The notes under the pieces were generated by a model, which was given only the letters and a program-made list of their open reading frames with translations, had not been told where the DNA came from and searched no databases. The translations under genes were made by a program, and so were the position numbers. Of a stretch of 64,000 nt of DNA, positions 11,189 to 22,174 are shown in pieces. This DNA comes from Tanypteryx hageni (lineage: Eukaryota > Arthropoda > Insecta > Odonata > Petaluridae), in the NCBI GenBank assembly GCA_028673005.1, contig CM054116.1, forward strand, positions 22,731,840 through 22,795,839, written 5' to 3'. The first letter of the stretch is position 1. Each line of letters begins with the position of its first letter.

Positions 11189-11571
11189 AGCGGCGAAGTG
11201 GGTGCGACTTTCCTTTCGGGAGGAATATCTCGGTCTTGAAGTCGAAAGCCTTATAGATCTGTTGCTATGTAGTGTCCACTTTCAGGACACTGATTTCAAG
11301 ACCAGGAATCCACGGCCAAGCCAAGGTATGTGTTATTAACCAAAGTCATCTTATGATGTCCGTTTGACGTCATGTTTTTAATCTTTCATTCTTCTAATTT
11401 GCAGAATCTTATGATGTTCGCCCACTAGGTGAGAATTTATTATTATTTACAAATCCTTGTGCTTCAGGTGCCTTTTATGATTCCCAGGAGTTAATGGATA
11501 CTTTGAGCTTTGCTGATAGTGGTTCAAATTTGATAGTGGTGGACCCGTCGCTTTCTAGTGACAATTTGTGA
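11189..11571 (+). CDS. THAP-domain protein, last two exons (partial gene)
   Basis: Exon A runs 11189-11325, preceded by an acceptor (CAATCTTGCAG) and followed by a donor (AAG|GTATGT). Exon B runs 11405-11571, preceded by TTCTAATTTGCAG and ending in TGA. The 79-bp intron contains stops. Joining the exons (phase 1) keeps the frame open for 101 codons. Exon A encodes the second half of a THAP zinc finger: AKWVRLSFREEY (the invariant Trp helix) and then LLLCSVHFQDTDF, giving the C-x2-H pair plus the usual HF...DF. Exon B encodes a short acidic, serine-rich tail (DSQELMD ... VVDPSLSSDNL). THAP fingers bind DNA and need an N-terminal C-x2-4-C, which must be on an upstream exon not found here. There are no stops or frameshifts, unlike every transposase in the window, so this may be a live host gene or a young element. 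Confidence 0.6.
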
Positions 11572-11879
11572 TACTACCGATGTTCATTAGTACGCAGTCG
11601 ATAATTTGGGAGTTCGAATGAATGACAGTTTGAATTTGAATGATTTTGCTGTTGGAATATAACCTATCTCTTCTTTCTGTGTATAACCATGATATCGCAA
11701 AAATCAGTGGACAGTTTTTTTAGTGTTTTCGTTCTTTGGTGTTGTGTGAATCGGTACAACAACTTGGTTTAATAACAATATTTTGTGTTGTTAAAAACGT
11801 ACTTTTTGTGGTGCATCTGCGGCGATCTGCGATTGCGTTAGCAGAACATTTAATTAAATATTAACAGTAACCCTTAAAT
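11572..11879. other. Spacer and probable 5' region of a hAT element
   Basis: AT-rich, no frame. CAGTGGACAG at about 11707 could be a decayed hAT terminus matching the CAGTGCTGTCC end near 13893 in its first five bases only, so the 5' boundary stays open. Confidence 0.25.
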
Positions 11880-13641
11880 ATGAGTGCGAATAAGCAAAGA
11901 AAAATTGACAATGAAAATCGCGAATTCCAAGAACGATGGACAGTTGAACATTATTCATTTTGGACAAAGGTACACCACGTTGTTTGGTGTGTTTACAGAC
12001 TGTTGCGGTGTGTAAATAATACAATTTAAGACGGCATTATCTTACTATGCACAAAAATAAGTTTAACTCACATAGAGGAGAAACTAGGATAGCCGTGGTA
12101 AATATGTTGAAGAAGCAACTGAGTAAGCAAACCACCTTCTTTTAGTAATGTATCAAAATCACAAGAAGCTTCATCAGCTGTCTCCAAAGAAATAGCAAAA
12201 GCAAAAAAGGCTTTCTCTGATGGAGTTAATTAAACGATGCGTGATTGAAATGGCTCGAGCTATTGGTGAAGAAAACATAGCCATGAAATTTGAAACAGTT
12301 TCGCTTTTGCATCAGACGGTAAGTTGGCGTGTTGCGGAGATAAATGAGCATTTAAATGACAAATTAGTAACCAAAATCGAAAATTGCTGTTATTTTTCGA
12401 TCGCGTTGGATGAGAGCATCGACATAACTGATACTAGCCAACTAGTTATATTAATTAGAACAGTTGATGAAAACTTCAATTGTCATAAAGAGGTTTAAAA
12501 ATTAGCATCACTACATGGTACAACTAAAGTTGAAGACATTTATAGAGAATTGAAATGTGCAATAGCGAAATATGGCAGTTTTGATAAGTGCTCCGGCCAA
12601 AATATTGGACTCGCGGGATTACTTAAAAAAGATGGAATTAAATGGCCAATGTTGCACTGTATTGTGCACCAAGAAGCCTTATGCGGAACTTCACTGGAAT
12701 TAAGCGACGTAATGGATAATGTAGTCAAGATCACCAACTCAATTAAAGGCGGAAATCGCGCTCTTACGCAGAGAAAATTCAAAAATTTCTTAGATGAACT
12801 CTATGTTGACTTTGGCGACTTACTCTTACACAGCAGCAATCGCTAGTTAAGTGCCGGTAAATTTTTAAAGAGATTTTTTAATTTTCGGAAAGAAATCCAT
12901 TTATTTTTAACAGAAGAAAACGCTGATAGAGTTTTAACAAAAAGTCTTAATGATGTTAATATTCTCAGTTCACTTGCTTTCTTAACATACATTAGAGAGT
13001 ATTTAAATGTTTTGAATACATCCTTACAAGGAAAAGATCAAAATATTAGCGATCTTTATAGCCATATAACTAGATTTCGAAACAAATTACCATTGTTAAG
13101 ATCAAATTTAGAGAAAAACAATTTAGTTCATTTTAAACCCTGCAAGGAGCTATTAGATGAAATGTCGCAACTTTATATAAATATAAATTTTAAAATATTT
13201 GTTCCCAAATTAGACGCTCTTGTTGAAAATTTTAACAATAGATTTGGTCAGTTTGATGCACTTAAAGATGTTATAATGTTATTTAACAATGCCTTAAATA
13301 TCGATATTGAAAATGTGGATCCTGAATATCAAATGGAATTACGCGAGTTGCAGGCAGATGCATTTATTGGATGTAGAAAACAAACTTGGACAGATTTGTT
13401 TAAGCTTTTATCAAAAGAAAAATATCCAAACTTAAAAGATTTGGGATTTCAAATAACTACGTTTGGTAGTACATATATTTGCGAACGAGGACTTTCCGAT
13501 ATGAAATTTATAAAATCAAAATACAAGAACTGCATTAAGGACACGACACTTGAACAGATACTTCGGATCACAACAACTAATATCGATATTGACATAAAAG
13601 AACTTGTAGCCAACCAAGTTCCCCCTCAGTGTTCTCATTAA
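11880..13641 (+). pseudogene. hAT transposase, GTF2IRD2-like, broken
   Basis: The ATG at 11880 starts an N-terminus typical of GTF2IRD2/ZBED-type hAT proteins (KRKID-like, then FQERWTVEHY). A frameshift near 11960 moves the BED zinc finger to another frame: CLVC (CxxC), then RRHYLTMH (HxxxxH). Further breaks are a stop at 12017, a frameshift in about 12130-12230, and stops at 12496 and 12844. The remaining frame segments (12220-12846, 13012-13641) give a near-complete body: ALDESIDITDTSQL (first catalytic Asp region), LHCIVHQEALCG (CxxH-like), and the C-terminal RELQADAF ... GSTYICERGLSDMKFIKSKY dimerisation block. With at least four lesions it cannot encode a full protein. The family is a DNA transposase with RNase H-like fold. 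Confidence 0.88.
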
Positions 13642-13811
13642 ATATTTAAGTTTTTGTATTGTTATGCAAGTATTTAATTTTTTGTATTTTTATGTATTTA
13701 ATTTTTTGTACGTAATTTTTCTTAAATAAGCATTTAAAAAAATAAAATATTGTTATAAAATAAAATTTCTCCAGTTTATTTATATAGAATCTATATTATA
13801 TATATATTAAA

Positions 13812-13893
13812 TAATTAATAATTTTTTGTGGCCCGCCATCAACTTACAGAGAAACAAATTTGCCCTTTGGTTTATAGAAGTTGGACAGCACTG
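13812..13893 (+). mobile_element. hAT 3' terminus
   Basis: The sequence GTGGCCCGCCATCAAC ... ATAGAAGTTGGACAGCACTG ends with the inverse of CAGTGCTGTCCAACTTC, a standard hAT terminus, 250 bp after the transposase stop. No convincing 8-bp target duplication was found. Confidence 0.6.
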
Positions 13894-14990
13894 ATATGAG
13901 CTATGCAATTCAAAAAGAATTTTTCAAATATCTCTTAAAACAACAAGGTTGATTGTCCACAGACGGATAGACAGGCGGACGGACAGACAGTGATCACATA
14001 AGCACGTTTTTTACTTTCTCCATATACTAAGTAAACAGAACGTATTGTTTTTATGAAAAAATCGATTTCGAGATTTCAACGAAAATACATGTTTTAAGGT
14101 CCCCCGAACACGTTTTGACTATTTTCCCGATGATGTATGTGTATCTGTGACCGAAATTTTGTGGGTGCTCTAATTCGAAAATTATTAATCAGGTCAACGC
14201 GAAATTTTATGTTTGACATTTTTGTTCAAGGGGTTAAGAATTGATTAGTTTTTGATAAAAATCGGACAACCGGAAGTGGTTGTGTACACTAGTCATCCGT
14301 TTTTTATATTTGCTTTAATATTTGATAAATGTAAAAAGGTATTGGAATAAGAGTTGTAGGAAATTTAATTCTCTACAACGTTTGTTCGAAACATTATCCC
14401 ATATAATGCATTGTTTAAGAAATTTTTAAAAATATTTTTTTAGCTGCCACCACCACACCATTTACCGGCGGCTATTGTAAACACTTTACGCCTAGTTACG
14501 TCTTATTGTTAGTAAAGCTCCTGTTTATTTTCTTAATTGTTGGAGCTTCGTGGCTATATCCAATATCAGAAGGCTACGGTTTGAGTTTATTTCTGTTCTT
14601 TGTAAAGTCTTTAAATATTTCTCGCAGTTCCTTAAAATATTTGTCATTTAACCTATTTGGAATTTTTAGAAATATTACAGGCATGGAGAAAGTAACGCGG
14701 TGGGCACATCAGATTTTTTCTTATAAGAAAACGTGTCAAAAACGGGATCGTCGTCGAAGTATTATTTCCAGAGCTTAAATGTAAGAGGTACGAATGTTAA
14801 GCCACTGCAACCAACTGGACCATTTGCAAACAGTGGTCGAATGGACTGGACGAAGCAAACACGTACGCGCGATGTCCGCGTCGCGGTTGGCACCAAGGGC
14901 TCAGACACCACTCGAAACGGGCGTCCTGGCAGACGGAACGGAAGAAAAACAGATCACCATAGTGGACGTGGGAGAGTAGGAGAGCGAAAG
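13894..14990. other. Dispersed-repeat-like, gene-free stretch
   Basis: The text around 13950-14000 (GACGGATAGACAGGCGGACG) is of the kind seen at the ends of other dispersed repeats here (19790, 42790, 43965). The 90-codon frame at 14506 shows no domain. Confidence 0.3.
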
Positions 14991-15235
14991 AGGGACGAAT
15001 GGGACAGAGAAGTAGAGGGAAGGGCGGAAAGAGAAAGAAGGGTGGAAGGAGGAAGGAAGGAGGGTGGAGGAAGGGTGGAAGGTAGAAGGGTGGAAGGAGG
15101 AAGGAAGGAGGGTGGAGGAAGGGTGGAAGGTAGAAGGGTGGAAGGAGGAAGGGTAGAAGGAAGAAGTGTGGAGGGATGGTGGAGGGAGGGAGGGTGGGGG
15201 GATGGTGGAGGGAGGGTGGAGGGAGGAGGAAAAAG
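14990..15235 (+). repeat. Purine-rich minisatellite
   Basis: Imperfect tandem units of GGAAGGAGGGTGGAGGAAGGGTGGAAGGTAGAAGGGTG, with one unit of about 55 bp clearly duplicated at 15045-15150. The long frames on both strands are by-products. Confidence 0.8.
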
Positions 15236-16266
15236 TAACATCTGGAATCGGACTCTCTCATAGTCAGATTTGTCTTGAAAACTCGCCTCCTGTCATGGCC
15301 GATCGAAGATGATAACAAAACATTCTGAATTATTTCAACTGTTGATGGCGTAATTTTGTTGAATACTTCTATAATATGAAATAAAACACTAATTTTCCAC
15401 TCTTTTTTGATCGGAGAAATATACTTTTCCTCATAGCGACCAATAATAAGAAATTTTTGAGAGATTACACACCAATATATAAAAAATATCAAATTGAAAG
15501 CTTCCTCATTTTATTATAAATTTTTTTGAAATAAATAGTGCGAGAATTCGATTGAGTACTAAATAAGATCAGGCGTTTACGAAAGAATAAATAAAAATAT
15601 TGGGTAAAAATGCATCTAAACACGAAAAAAATAAAATGCACGACAATATAATCGAACTTTCTCGACATTATATTATATTTATAATTGAACTGCAATGAGA
15701 ATATACTTCCGATTCCTCTTTCTCGAGGAACCTAAGTGTGTAGGTAGGACAGAGAGAGGGACCTCATCCCATATAGCACTTCCTCGCATAGGACACTCAC
15801 TCTAGAGTCTCGGTGCCGCCATTTCGTGTCCTTTTCAGCAGAAGCGTTTATGTCGCCTGAGTGGCACTTCCGCCGCCAGAGAACACACTTTCTCTCCTTC
15901 CGGAGACCAACCTCGTCGGAGAGGTGCATCACTTCCTCCCTCTCTATCTCCTCCCTCTTTTTCTCTCCCCATCTCTCTCTCTCCATCCACCCTCTTTCCC
16001 CAGACAGCGCTTGCCTTCCCATCGCAAGGTGCGGCGCCAGGGTCTCGGGGTCGAGGGGCGAACGCCCTTCTCTTTCGTCCAAATTTCCGGTGCTGGGGCG
16101 TAATTCCGAGGGATTTACTCCCGCTTTCCTCTCTCCCTTCGGAAACACCTGCAGATGTTTGGCTTCCCTTGACGAAGACTCTCTTAGACGCAAGATGCCC
16201 GATAAACTTCTTCCCACGTTTATGCACAAATGCTAAGCCGAGTGTAACTTCTTAGAATAAATAGAG
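15236..16266. other. Gene-free stretch
   Basis: AT-rich to 15720, then a GC-richer 500 bp (15730-16240) with overlapping frames on both strands up to 165 codons and an internal CTCT tract. No domain is recognised; single-copy sequence is likely. Confidence 0.3.
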
Positions 16267-16711
16267 TAGGATAGGCCGGGGCTAGTTGTGACAAGTGATT
16301 TAACAACGCAACACGAAGATAGCAGCACCTGCCAGTACTCCTGCCATGTAGGCATTAATGACGTCAGTTTTTGCTGAGAACTCGTGGGAGAAGCTGTGAC
16401 CTGTTTCGCAGTTTTATTACATTTTGTGTTTTTAGTGACCAAAAGTAAAATTGTTGAATCATTTTACCAAGTCAACAGCTTATATTCAGCCAAAGATATG
16501 TGAATTATCATTATAATCAGATAATCTATAGCTATTTATCTATGCTTTAACGTAGTCTCAGCTTTGTTTAGACCCCATAACCTTAAGTAACATAAGGAAA
16601 TACAAAATGGCTGCAAAAGGGGCTAGTTGTGACACTACATTGGGGGCACGTTATGACAATGTCACAACTTACCCCGAAGATAATATACTTAGGTTTTCCC
16701 TTTTCTTTCAG

Positions 16712-18545
16712 GAATTACGGTTCGCAAGTACAAAACGAAAACAGAAAGGGGAAAAGCAAGTTTAGAAGACTATGAAAAAGCCACTACGGAAGTACAGTCA
16801 GGCAAGTGCAGTTTAAGAAGTGCGGGGAAATGGCTAATGTGAATTGCATTTCCTTAAAAAGGTTTAAAAAAAGGAAAAACTGTCCTGACAGATTTTTACA
16901 TGTTCGCAAGCGACCCAATTGTGTGAATATGCTGTGCGAGCTTCTAGGATATTATACGGACTTAGTCCTTCAAACATGAAATCCTTGGCTTATGACTTTG
17001 CTATTGTAAACAAAGTTCAAATTCCTGAACAATAAATCAGCAAGTAGTGATTGATTCAATGGATTTATGCAACGCCATCCGAATATATCTATCAGGGTTA
17101 CTGAATTTACAAGCCTAAGCAGAAGCACCAGTTTCAACAAACACAACGTCAATATGTTTTTGATAACTTAGAATGTGTATTAGATAAATATAAATTCAGC
17201 AGCAATGACGTATGGAATATTGACAAAACAAGGACAGCAACAATACAAAAGCCTTGCAAAGTGATCGCTGAAAAAGGGAAGAATAAAGAAGGAGGGGTGA
17301 CATCAGCCGAAAGAAGAACGAATGTGACCATGGTTTTTGGAGTGAATGCCTTAGGGAATTTAATACCTCCAATGTTTATATTTCCCCGAAAAATTTTCAA
17401 AGAATATTTCATCCGTGATGGTCCATTCGCTTGTATTGGATATTCTAATGCAAGTGGCTGGAAAACTGGTTCCGAGTTTTTGCTTTTTATGAAGCACTAT
17501 GTTAAAAATGTACGATGCTTACAAACTTCCGTACTGGTATAGTTAGATAATCACGTTTCTCATTTGAGTATTGCGGTACTGGAGTTTTGTAAAGCAAATG
17601 GAATTGTTTTGTTTTCTTTCCCTCCGCATACCACCATTGTTTGTTTTTGGACCATTGAAATTTTTTACAACCAAGCTGCTTGTGCATGGATGAAAGCACA
17701 TCCTGGTGCAACTATATCTATCTAGGATGTCCCTGGCATTGATAAGGTAGCTTTACCTAATGCTACAACACCAAGAAACATCCCATCGGGATTTCGTTCC
17801 ACTGGCATCTGGGAATTCAACATAAATGTTTTTACTGACGACGATTTTCTATATTCTTCTGTTATGGACCGTCCGATGCCTGAGGAAAATGAAAGTCGAG
17901 GAGCTCCTCAAGACCCAATACACCATTAAATTGTGATAATTTGGATACGCATAGGGAAGGATATTAAGACAATGGAGGCCAGCAAAACTTGTCTCGTAGT
18001 AAATCGTCAGAGGTCCCAAAAATGAGTTGCGAAGTACCCGAAGGAGTTATTTCTGAGCAATCAGCTCCTTCTACAAGTAATAACTTAAACATGCAGTCCA
18101 CAAGTCCAGAAGAATTACGTCCCTTGCCAAAAGCTGGAGAACGGAAACAGAATCGTGTTCCTCTAAACAAACTTAAATTTGTTATTTTAACGGATACTCC
18201 AATAAAAGAGGCGCTTCGACAGAAACAAATAAAAATGGACAACAACATAAAATTGAAGGACGATATATATAAAAGAAAATTGTTTTTTAATGCAAAGAAA
18301 CACGTAGTTAAAGGAAAGAGAAGAAAACAGACAAAGATTATAGAATCTGATTCTGAAAGTTCAGCAGATGAAGATTGTGTATGTTTAATGTGCTTTCAAC
18401 CATTTACGAAGTCAAAGAGTGGAGAAAAGTGAGTGCAATGTCTTTAGTGCAAAAATGGGCACACATGAAATCCACAACTAATAACTATTTCTATGTTTGT
18501 GTACAATGCCAATCAAATGTAGATGAAGCAACTGACAGTGATTGA
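16712..18545 (+). pseudogene. pogo/Tigger-like DDE transposase, broken
   Basis: The coding part begins after an acceptor-like TTTCCCTTTTCTTTCAG, suggesting a 5' intron. Readable pieces in order: a psq-type helix-turn-helix start (VRKYKTKTERG ... SGKCSLRSAGKW), then WFNGFMQRHPNISIR (CENP-B-type DNA-binding half), the DDE core from VWNIDKT (first Asp) through VTSAERRTNVTMVFGVNALG, LDNHVSHLS (second Asp), PPHTT, and a C-terminal zinc-finger-like CVCLMCFQPFTKSKSGEKxVQC...C. Breaks include stops near 16841, 17539 (after the VLV of the 93-codon frame) and 17928, plus a stop at 18430 inside the finger, and frameshifts between the pieces. The family cuts and pastes DNA at TA sites. Confidence 0.87.
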
Positions 18546-18588
18546 AATTTCTATCAAATTGAACGTACGAATTTTATTTTTCTGTATT

Positions 18589-18985
18589 ATTTTTGTATTT
18601 ATTTCAAATTAAATGTGATTCTGCGTTTAATTCTTCTACTGTAAACAATTTTTACTAAAAATTTTTAAAAAATTCTATCCTTGTCACAATTGTCGAATTT
18701 TAGTTTGTGTATTACAAGAGATTGTTAACCGTTCATTCATTTTTGTATTTATTTTCAAATAAAATGTGATTCTGTATTAAATTTATTTACTCTAAATAAT
18801 TGTTACTAAAAAATATATTCTTGTCATAATTGTCGCATTTTAATTAGTGTATTTCAAGAGATTGTTAACCATTTTTTTTCATTTTTGTATTTAATTCAAA
18901 TAAAATGTGATTCTGTATTGAATTTCTTTTACTGTGAGCAATTTTTACTAAAAAATTAAAAAATTCTATTCTTCTCACAATGTGC
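18589..18985 (+). repeat. Tandem triplication (141-151 bp) in the pogo 3' region
   Basis: AAATGTGATTCTG recurs at 18611, 18762 and 18903, each time followed by an AATTTTTACTAAAAA block and CTT(G/C)TCA(C/T)AA. Copies two and three carry CAAATAAAATGTG, a polyadenylation-signal hexamer. Confidence 0.75.
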
Positions 18986-19182
18986 CCCTCTCAAGTCACA
19001 ACATGCCCCAGAGTAAGGCAGGTAATGACAATCGAGCTAGTATAAAAATTAATTTTTTCATTGAAATCAATAGCAGTTACAGTTATGATTTTGCTACTAA
19101 AAGATGCGGAAAACTCTGTTGCATAGAATGCATATATTTAAAAAATCTGAAAACAAAAAATATTTTTGTAAATTGCACATAA

Positions 19183-19832
19183 GTAAACAAGATGATCCAA
19201 ACAGAACCTATGATGCATACTTTCCATTTAACCATTTATTTAATGCATATATTGGCTTTAATAGTTTTAAAGTCATCGCGGATATGTAGCTCTTTGTGTT
19301 CACAAATTTCATAATTTAGCGTTATAAAATACTACAAATACATTCGAACGGAATATTAAATTGATCACGAGTATTTGCGCGGCAAAAATAACGCGTGTAC
19401 GTATTAGAATATACCGAATCTGAGTCCAACAATAGTTGTTGCTATGGCAACACTCGTAATGAGTGATAAAAACTGAAAATCGCCAGTATTTACGCGAAAT
19501 TCTACGAAATACAATCAATAAGCAAAATTCTACGATACAAATTAGAATCTTCATTCCTTTCCTCAGAGAATAGTACAAATCCCGGTGCGATATTACAATT
19601 CTAAGATATTTTGATATACAAGAGAATATTACTCGGCACGACGGAATTCAGATTTCCTATGTAATTCGAATGGGAAGGATAGTTCCTAGAATCAAACCCG
19701 GGACATCAATCTTCGGGAGCTCAGCCCATGTAGCAAGAGATTTCCACCAAGCTTCATGAAAAGCGGTCTATTGGTTCAAAAGGAAGGGACGGACAGACAG
19801 ACACAACGACAAAACTATAAGTCTATTTCCAT
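19183..19832 (-). repeat. 650-bp dispersed repeat, copy A
   Basis: Reverse-complemented it matches 46995-47676 end to end, sharing AACAAGATGATCCAAAC, TTGGCTTTAATAGTTTTAAA, ATTGTTGGACTC-type and GACAGACAGAC blocks. It sits inside a pogo-type transposon. The tRNA-like B box of the family (CCCGGGTTTGATTCTAGG on the minus strand) is present but partly decayed. Confidence 0.85.
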
Positions 19833-19884
19833 ACTGAAAAGCAGGCTGAAAATGGCACAACTAGCCCCGGTCTACCCTACCGCG

Positions 19885-20790
19885 TGATTCTGTCGGAAAC
19901 GATGATGGTGAGGGTTTCTAGTACAGACAGGAAAAGAATATCCATCGCCAGTACGTAAAATTCTTATATAAATAATATTAAATGTTTCCGTAAATTATCT
20001 CGTTTGCGAGCTACGATTAGAAATAAATGATGAAGGACGAGTCGAATACTCTCGCCCCCATAGACAACGCATTCCGAAAGGAGGGATTGCTTTGGCGTGG
20101 TTCCCATAGAAACGCCATGTCGTTCGTCCCCCCTCGAGCTCCTTTTGTAATGGCGATTGATTCCACTCTTCGAAAAGAGAGAAAAACATTCCTAATCAGT
20201 CCAAGCATAGTTAATGGAACTGCAGACTCTATCGTTTAGCTAGTTCCATACACTATCCATTTTACTCTCTCCCATCCCTCCTTTTCCTACCCTCTCTAAC
20301 AAACAACGAACTTGGAGACGTCAACAAAACGAAGAGACCTCCAGAAAGAAACGTTAGATCCCAATAAGAGCCAAGTCAACAGATTCCACTCGAGGGAATT
20401 CCGCTCCTCAGGATAAAGAAAAACGACGAAGAGAGGCAAGTAGTGAAAACCAATCACTACCATGTCGCGTTCTCACGGAGATTTCAAAATCGGGCTTAAC
20501 ACGGGAGCGCAAAATTAAATGTCATGAAATGGCATTTTTCGATAAAAAAGAAATTGAAAATAAATGCATTTTTGGTTTAACATCACTCTGAATTGGTAGA
20601 ATCGACTTTATCGAAACCCAGTCCAAAACAAACTGCTACGAAGAATTATAAAATCTTCGACACACAAAAAGTGCCTATACGATATTTTTTCATAGAAAGT
20701 TTATTATAATACTATGCATGAAAAATCTTCCTTCTCAAAATTAAACTGAATGACATAAATGAAATTAGCAAAATAACCCAGTTTAATTAT
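19885..20790. other. Gene-free stretch
   Basis: No domain-bearing frame. Overlapping frames of about 60-70 codons at 19995-20239 lie on both strands in a GC-richer patch. Confidence 0.3.
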
Positions 20791-20979
20791 AGGCCAGTCG
20801 GCAGAGACAAAACAGGTTAAAAATGCATTAATTCCGAGAAAGCTGGAAAAAATTTTAATCAGTCAATTTCAAAGTCCTTATTAACATACTAAGTTTTCCC
20901 CCTCCTCCGAGGTGAGCTTCAGACGCCATATTGGATAAATGGCCGCCCAAAACTGTTTTTCGCAAACATCTCGTTTAAC
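20791..20979 (+). repeat. Left arm of a 185-bp inverted repeat
   Basis: AGGCCAGTCGGCAG at the outer edge and CGCAAACATCTCGTTTAAC at the inner edge. The whole arm is matched in reverse at 21994-22174, including the CCCTCCTCCGAGGTGAGC and ATGGCCGCCCAAAACTG blocks. Confidence 0.88.
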
Positions 20980-21437
20980 GTTGGGTTTAGAGCAAAAACA
21001 TTTATTATACAAATTAAAGAGGATTAAATTCTCTATAAAAAATGATCAATTCATTTTTTCTCTAGGACCAATAGTTTCAAAGCTATATCTAGGAGAAGTG
21101 AGATGCATTTTCGCATACATGCGCTAAAACGTATTTCCCTACCATTTTCTTTTTCTTACTCGCCTTTACATTTCTTTTCCGTTTGTTATGAAAATAAAAA
21201 CATTTGACGGTAATATTATTAAAATAGTAATGTCTTTAATTATAATTATTTATTTATTAAAATGAATTTCCAGTGCTCTACTCGTTTCCCAGTGATGGGA
21301 AGTAATTGAGTATAAGTAACTGAGTTAGCGGTAATTATTAATTTTTGAGTATTTTTTAGTTGTAATCGTTACTTTAAAAAAATTTAATTAATAATTGTAT
21401 AATTAATTATACAATAACATATACAAATCCATATAAT

Positions 21438-21998
21438 TTGAAAAATTTACTGGGCAGTACAAAAGACACAACAGAAACTTTGAACAAGTCCGGAATTTAT
21501 AAAATACAATGCTCACACTGTGACAAAAAGTATATAGGACAAACAAGAAGGAAACTAATAACACGCTTCAAGGAACTCATCGCTCACTATAAATATAATC
21601 GTTTTGAAAAATCAAGCGTTGCCAACCACATTTTAGAAACAGGTCACAGTATACAGGTAAACGATTTAAAATTGATAACTTCAGCCAACAACTCACTAAA
21701 CTCGTTAGAAAACCGTCACATTTACAAAAACCGGGATACACTTATGAACACGGACACAGATTTTAACAAGACCTTACACAAACTGACCGATGTAAACAAC
21801 ACACGCCGAAAAATCTTTCCGCGTTTCACTTGTTTCTCGGTCGTCTTCATAATTCTTTCCGTTCAAATCTTTGCAGTCGACTCCCAGTCACTGTTGAGAC
21901 AGGTTTTGCCCCTGAAGATGCCCACCTTGTGGGCGAAATGCATTGGATGTTGTAACCCTCTAATAGTTTGGCTAAAGGAGTACTTTAGATTTAGTTAA
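21438..21998 (+). pseudogene. Penelope-like retroelement: GIY-YIG endonuclease fragment
   Basis: An open frame of 186 codons begins within the element. Residues about 17-110 are a GIY-YIG nuclease domain: SGIYKIQCSHC (GIY), KYIGQTRRKL (YIG), then RFKELIAHYK, VANHILETGHS, and SLENRHIYKNRDTLMN carrying the conserved Glu. This arrangement (Cys-rich insert after GIY, HILETGHS, then E-x-x-x-I-Y-K) is that of the C-terminal endonuclease of Penelope-like elements, which nicks the target for reverse transcription. The reverse transcriptase is absent upstream, so this is a 5'-truncated copy, usual for retroelements. Similarity fades after about residue 120; the rest reads through 3' noncoding sequence. 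No stop lies inside the nuclease domain. Confidence 0.87.
21912..21938 (+). ncRNA. Hammerhead-ribozyme-like motif in the Penelope 3' region
   Basis: CTGAAGA, then GCCCAC-CTT-GTGGGC (perfect 6-bp stem), then GAAA. This is the order of the hammerhead core CUGANGA - stem II - GAAA. One unpaired T lies between CTGAAGA and the stem, which a canonical core does not have. Hammerheads are reported in the terminal repeats of Penelope-like elements, and the position after the GIY-YIG domain fits. Confidence 0.4.
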
Positions 21999-22174
21999 AC
22001 GAGATGTGTGCGAAAAACAGTTTTGGGCGGCCATTTATCCGATATGGCGTCTGAAGCTCACCTCGGAGGAGGGGGAAAACTTAGTATGTTAATAAGGACT
22101 TTGAAATTGACTGATTACAATTTTTTCAGCTTTCTCGGAATTAATGCAATTTTAAATTCCCTGCCGACTGGACT
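21994..22174 (-). repeat. Right arm of the 185-bp inverted repeat
   Basis: Reverse complement of 20791-20979, inner edge GTTAAACGAGATGTGTGCG, outer edge CTGCCGACTGGACT. It directly abuts the Penelope fragment. Confidence 0.88.

Larger units (their letters stand above)
16267..19879 (+). mobile_element. pogo/Tigger-type DNA transposon with nested insertion
   Basis: Inverted ends match over about 24 bp: TAGGATAGGCCGGGGCTAGTTGTG at 16267 against the reverse complement of CACAACTAGCCCCGGTCTACCCTA ending at 19879. Both outermost dinucleotides are TA, the expected target. Within lie subterminal repeats of the same motif (GGGGCTAGTTGTGACA at 16620; CACAATGTGCCCC and CACAACATGCCCC near 18980-19010), a broken transposase, a triplicated 3' region and a separate repeat (19183-19832) inserted near the right end. 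Confidence 0.85.

Noticed and set aside
11429..11467. A second, 39-bp intron in the THAP gene (GTGAGA ... TTCAG)
   Set aside because: It is a multiple of three without stops, so simple read-through explains it.
11707..13893. Exact hAT boundaries with CAGTG at 11707
   Set aside because: Only five bases match the right terminus and the flanks do not form an 8-bp duplication.
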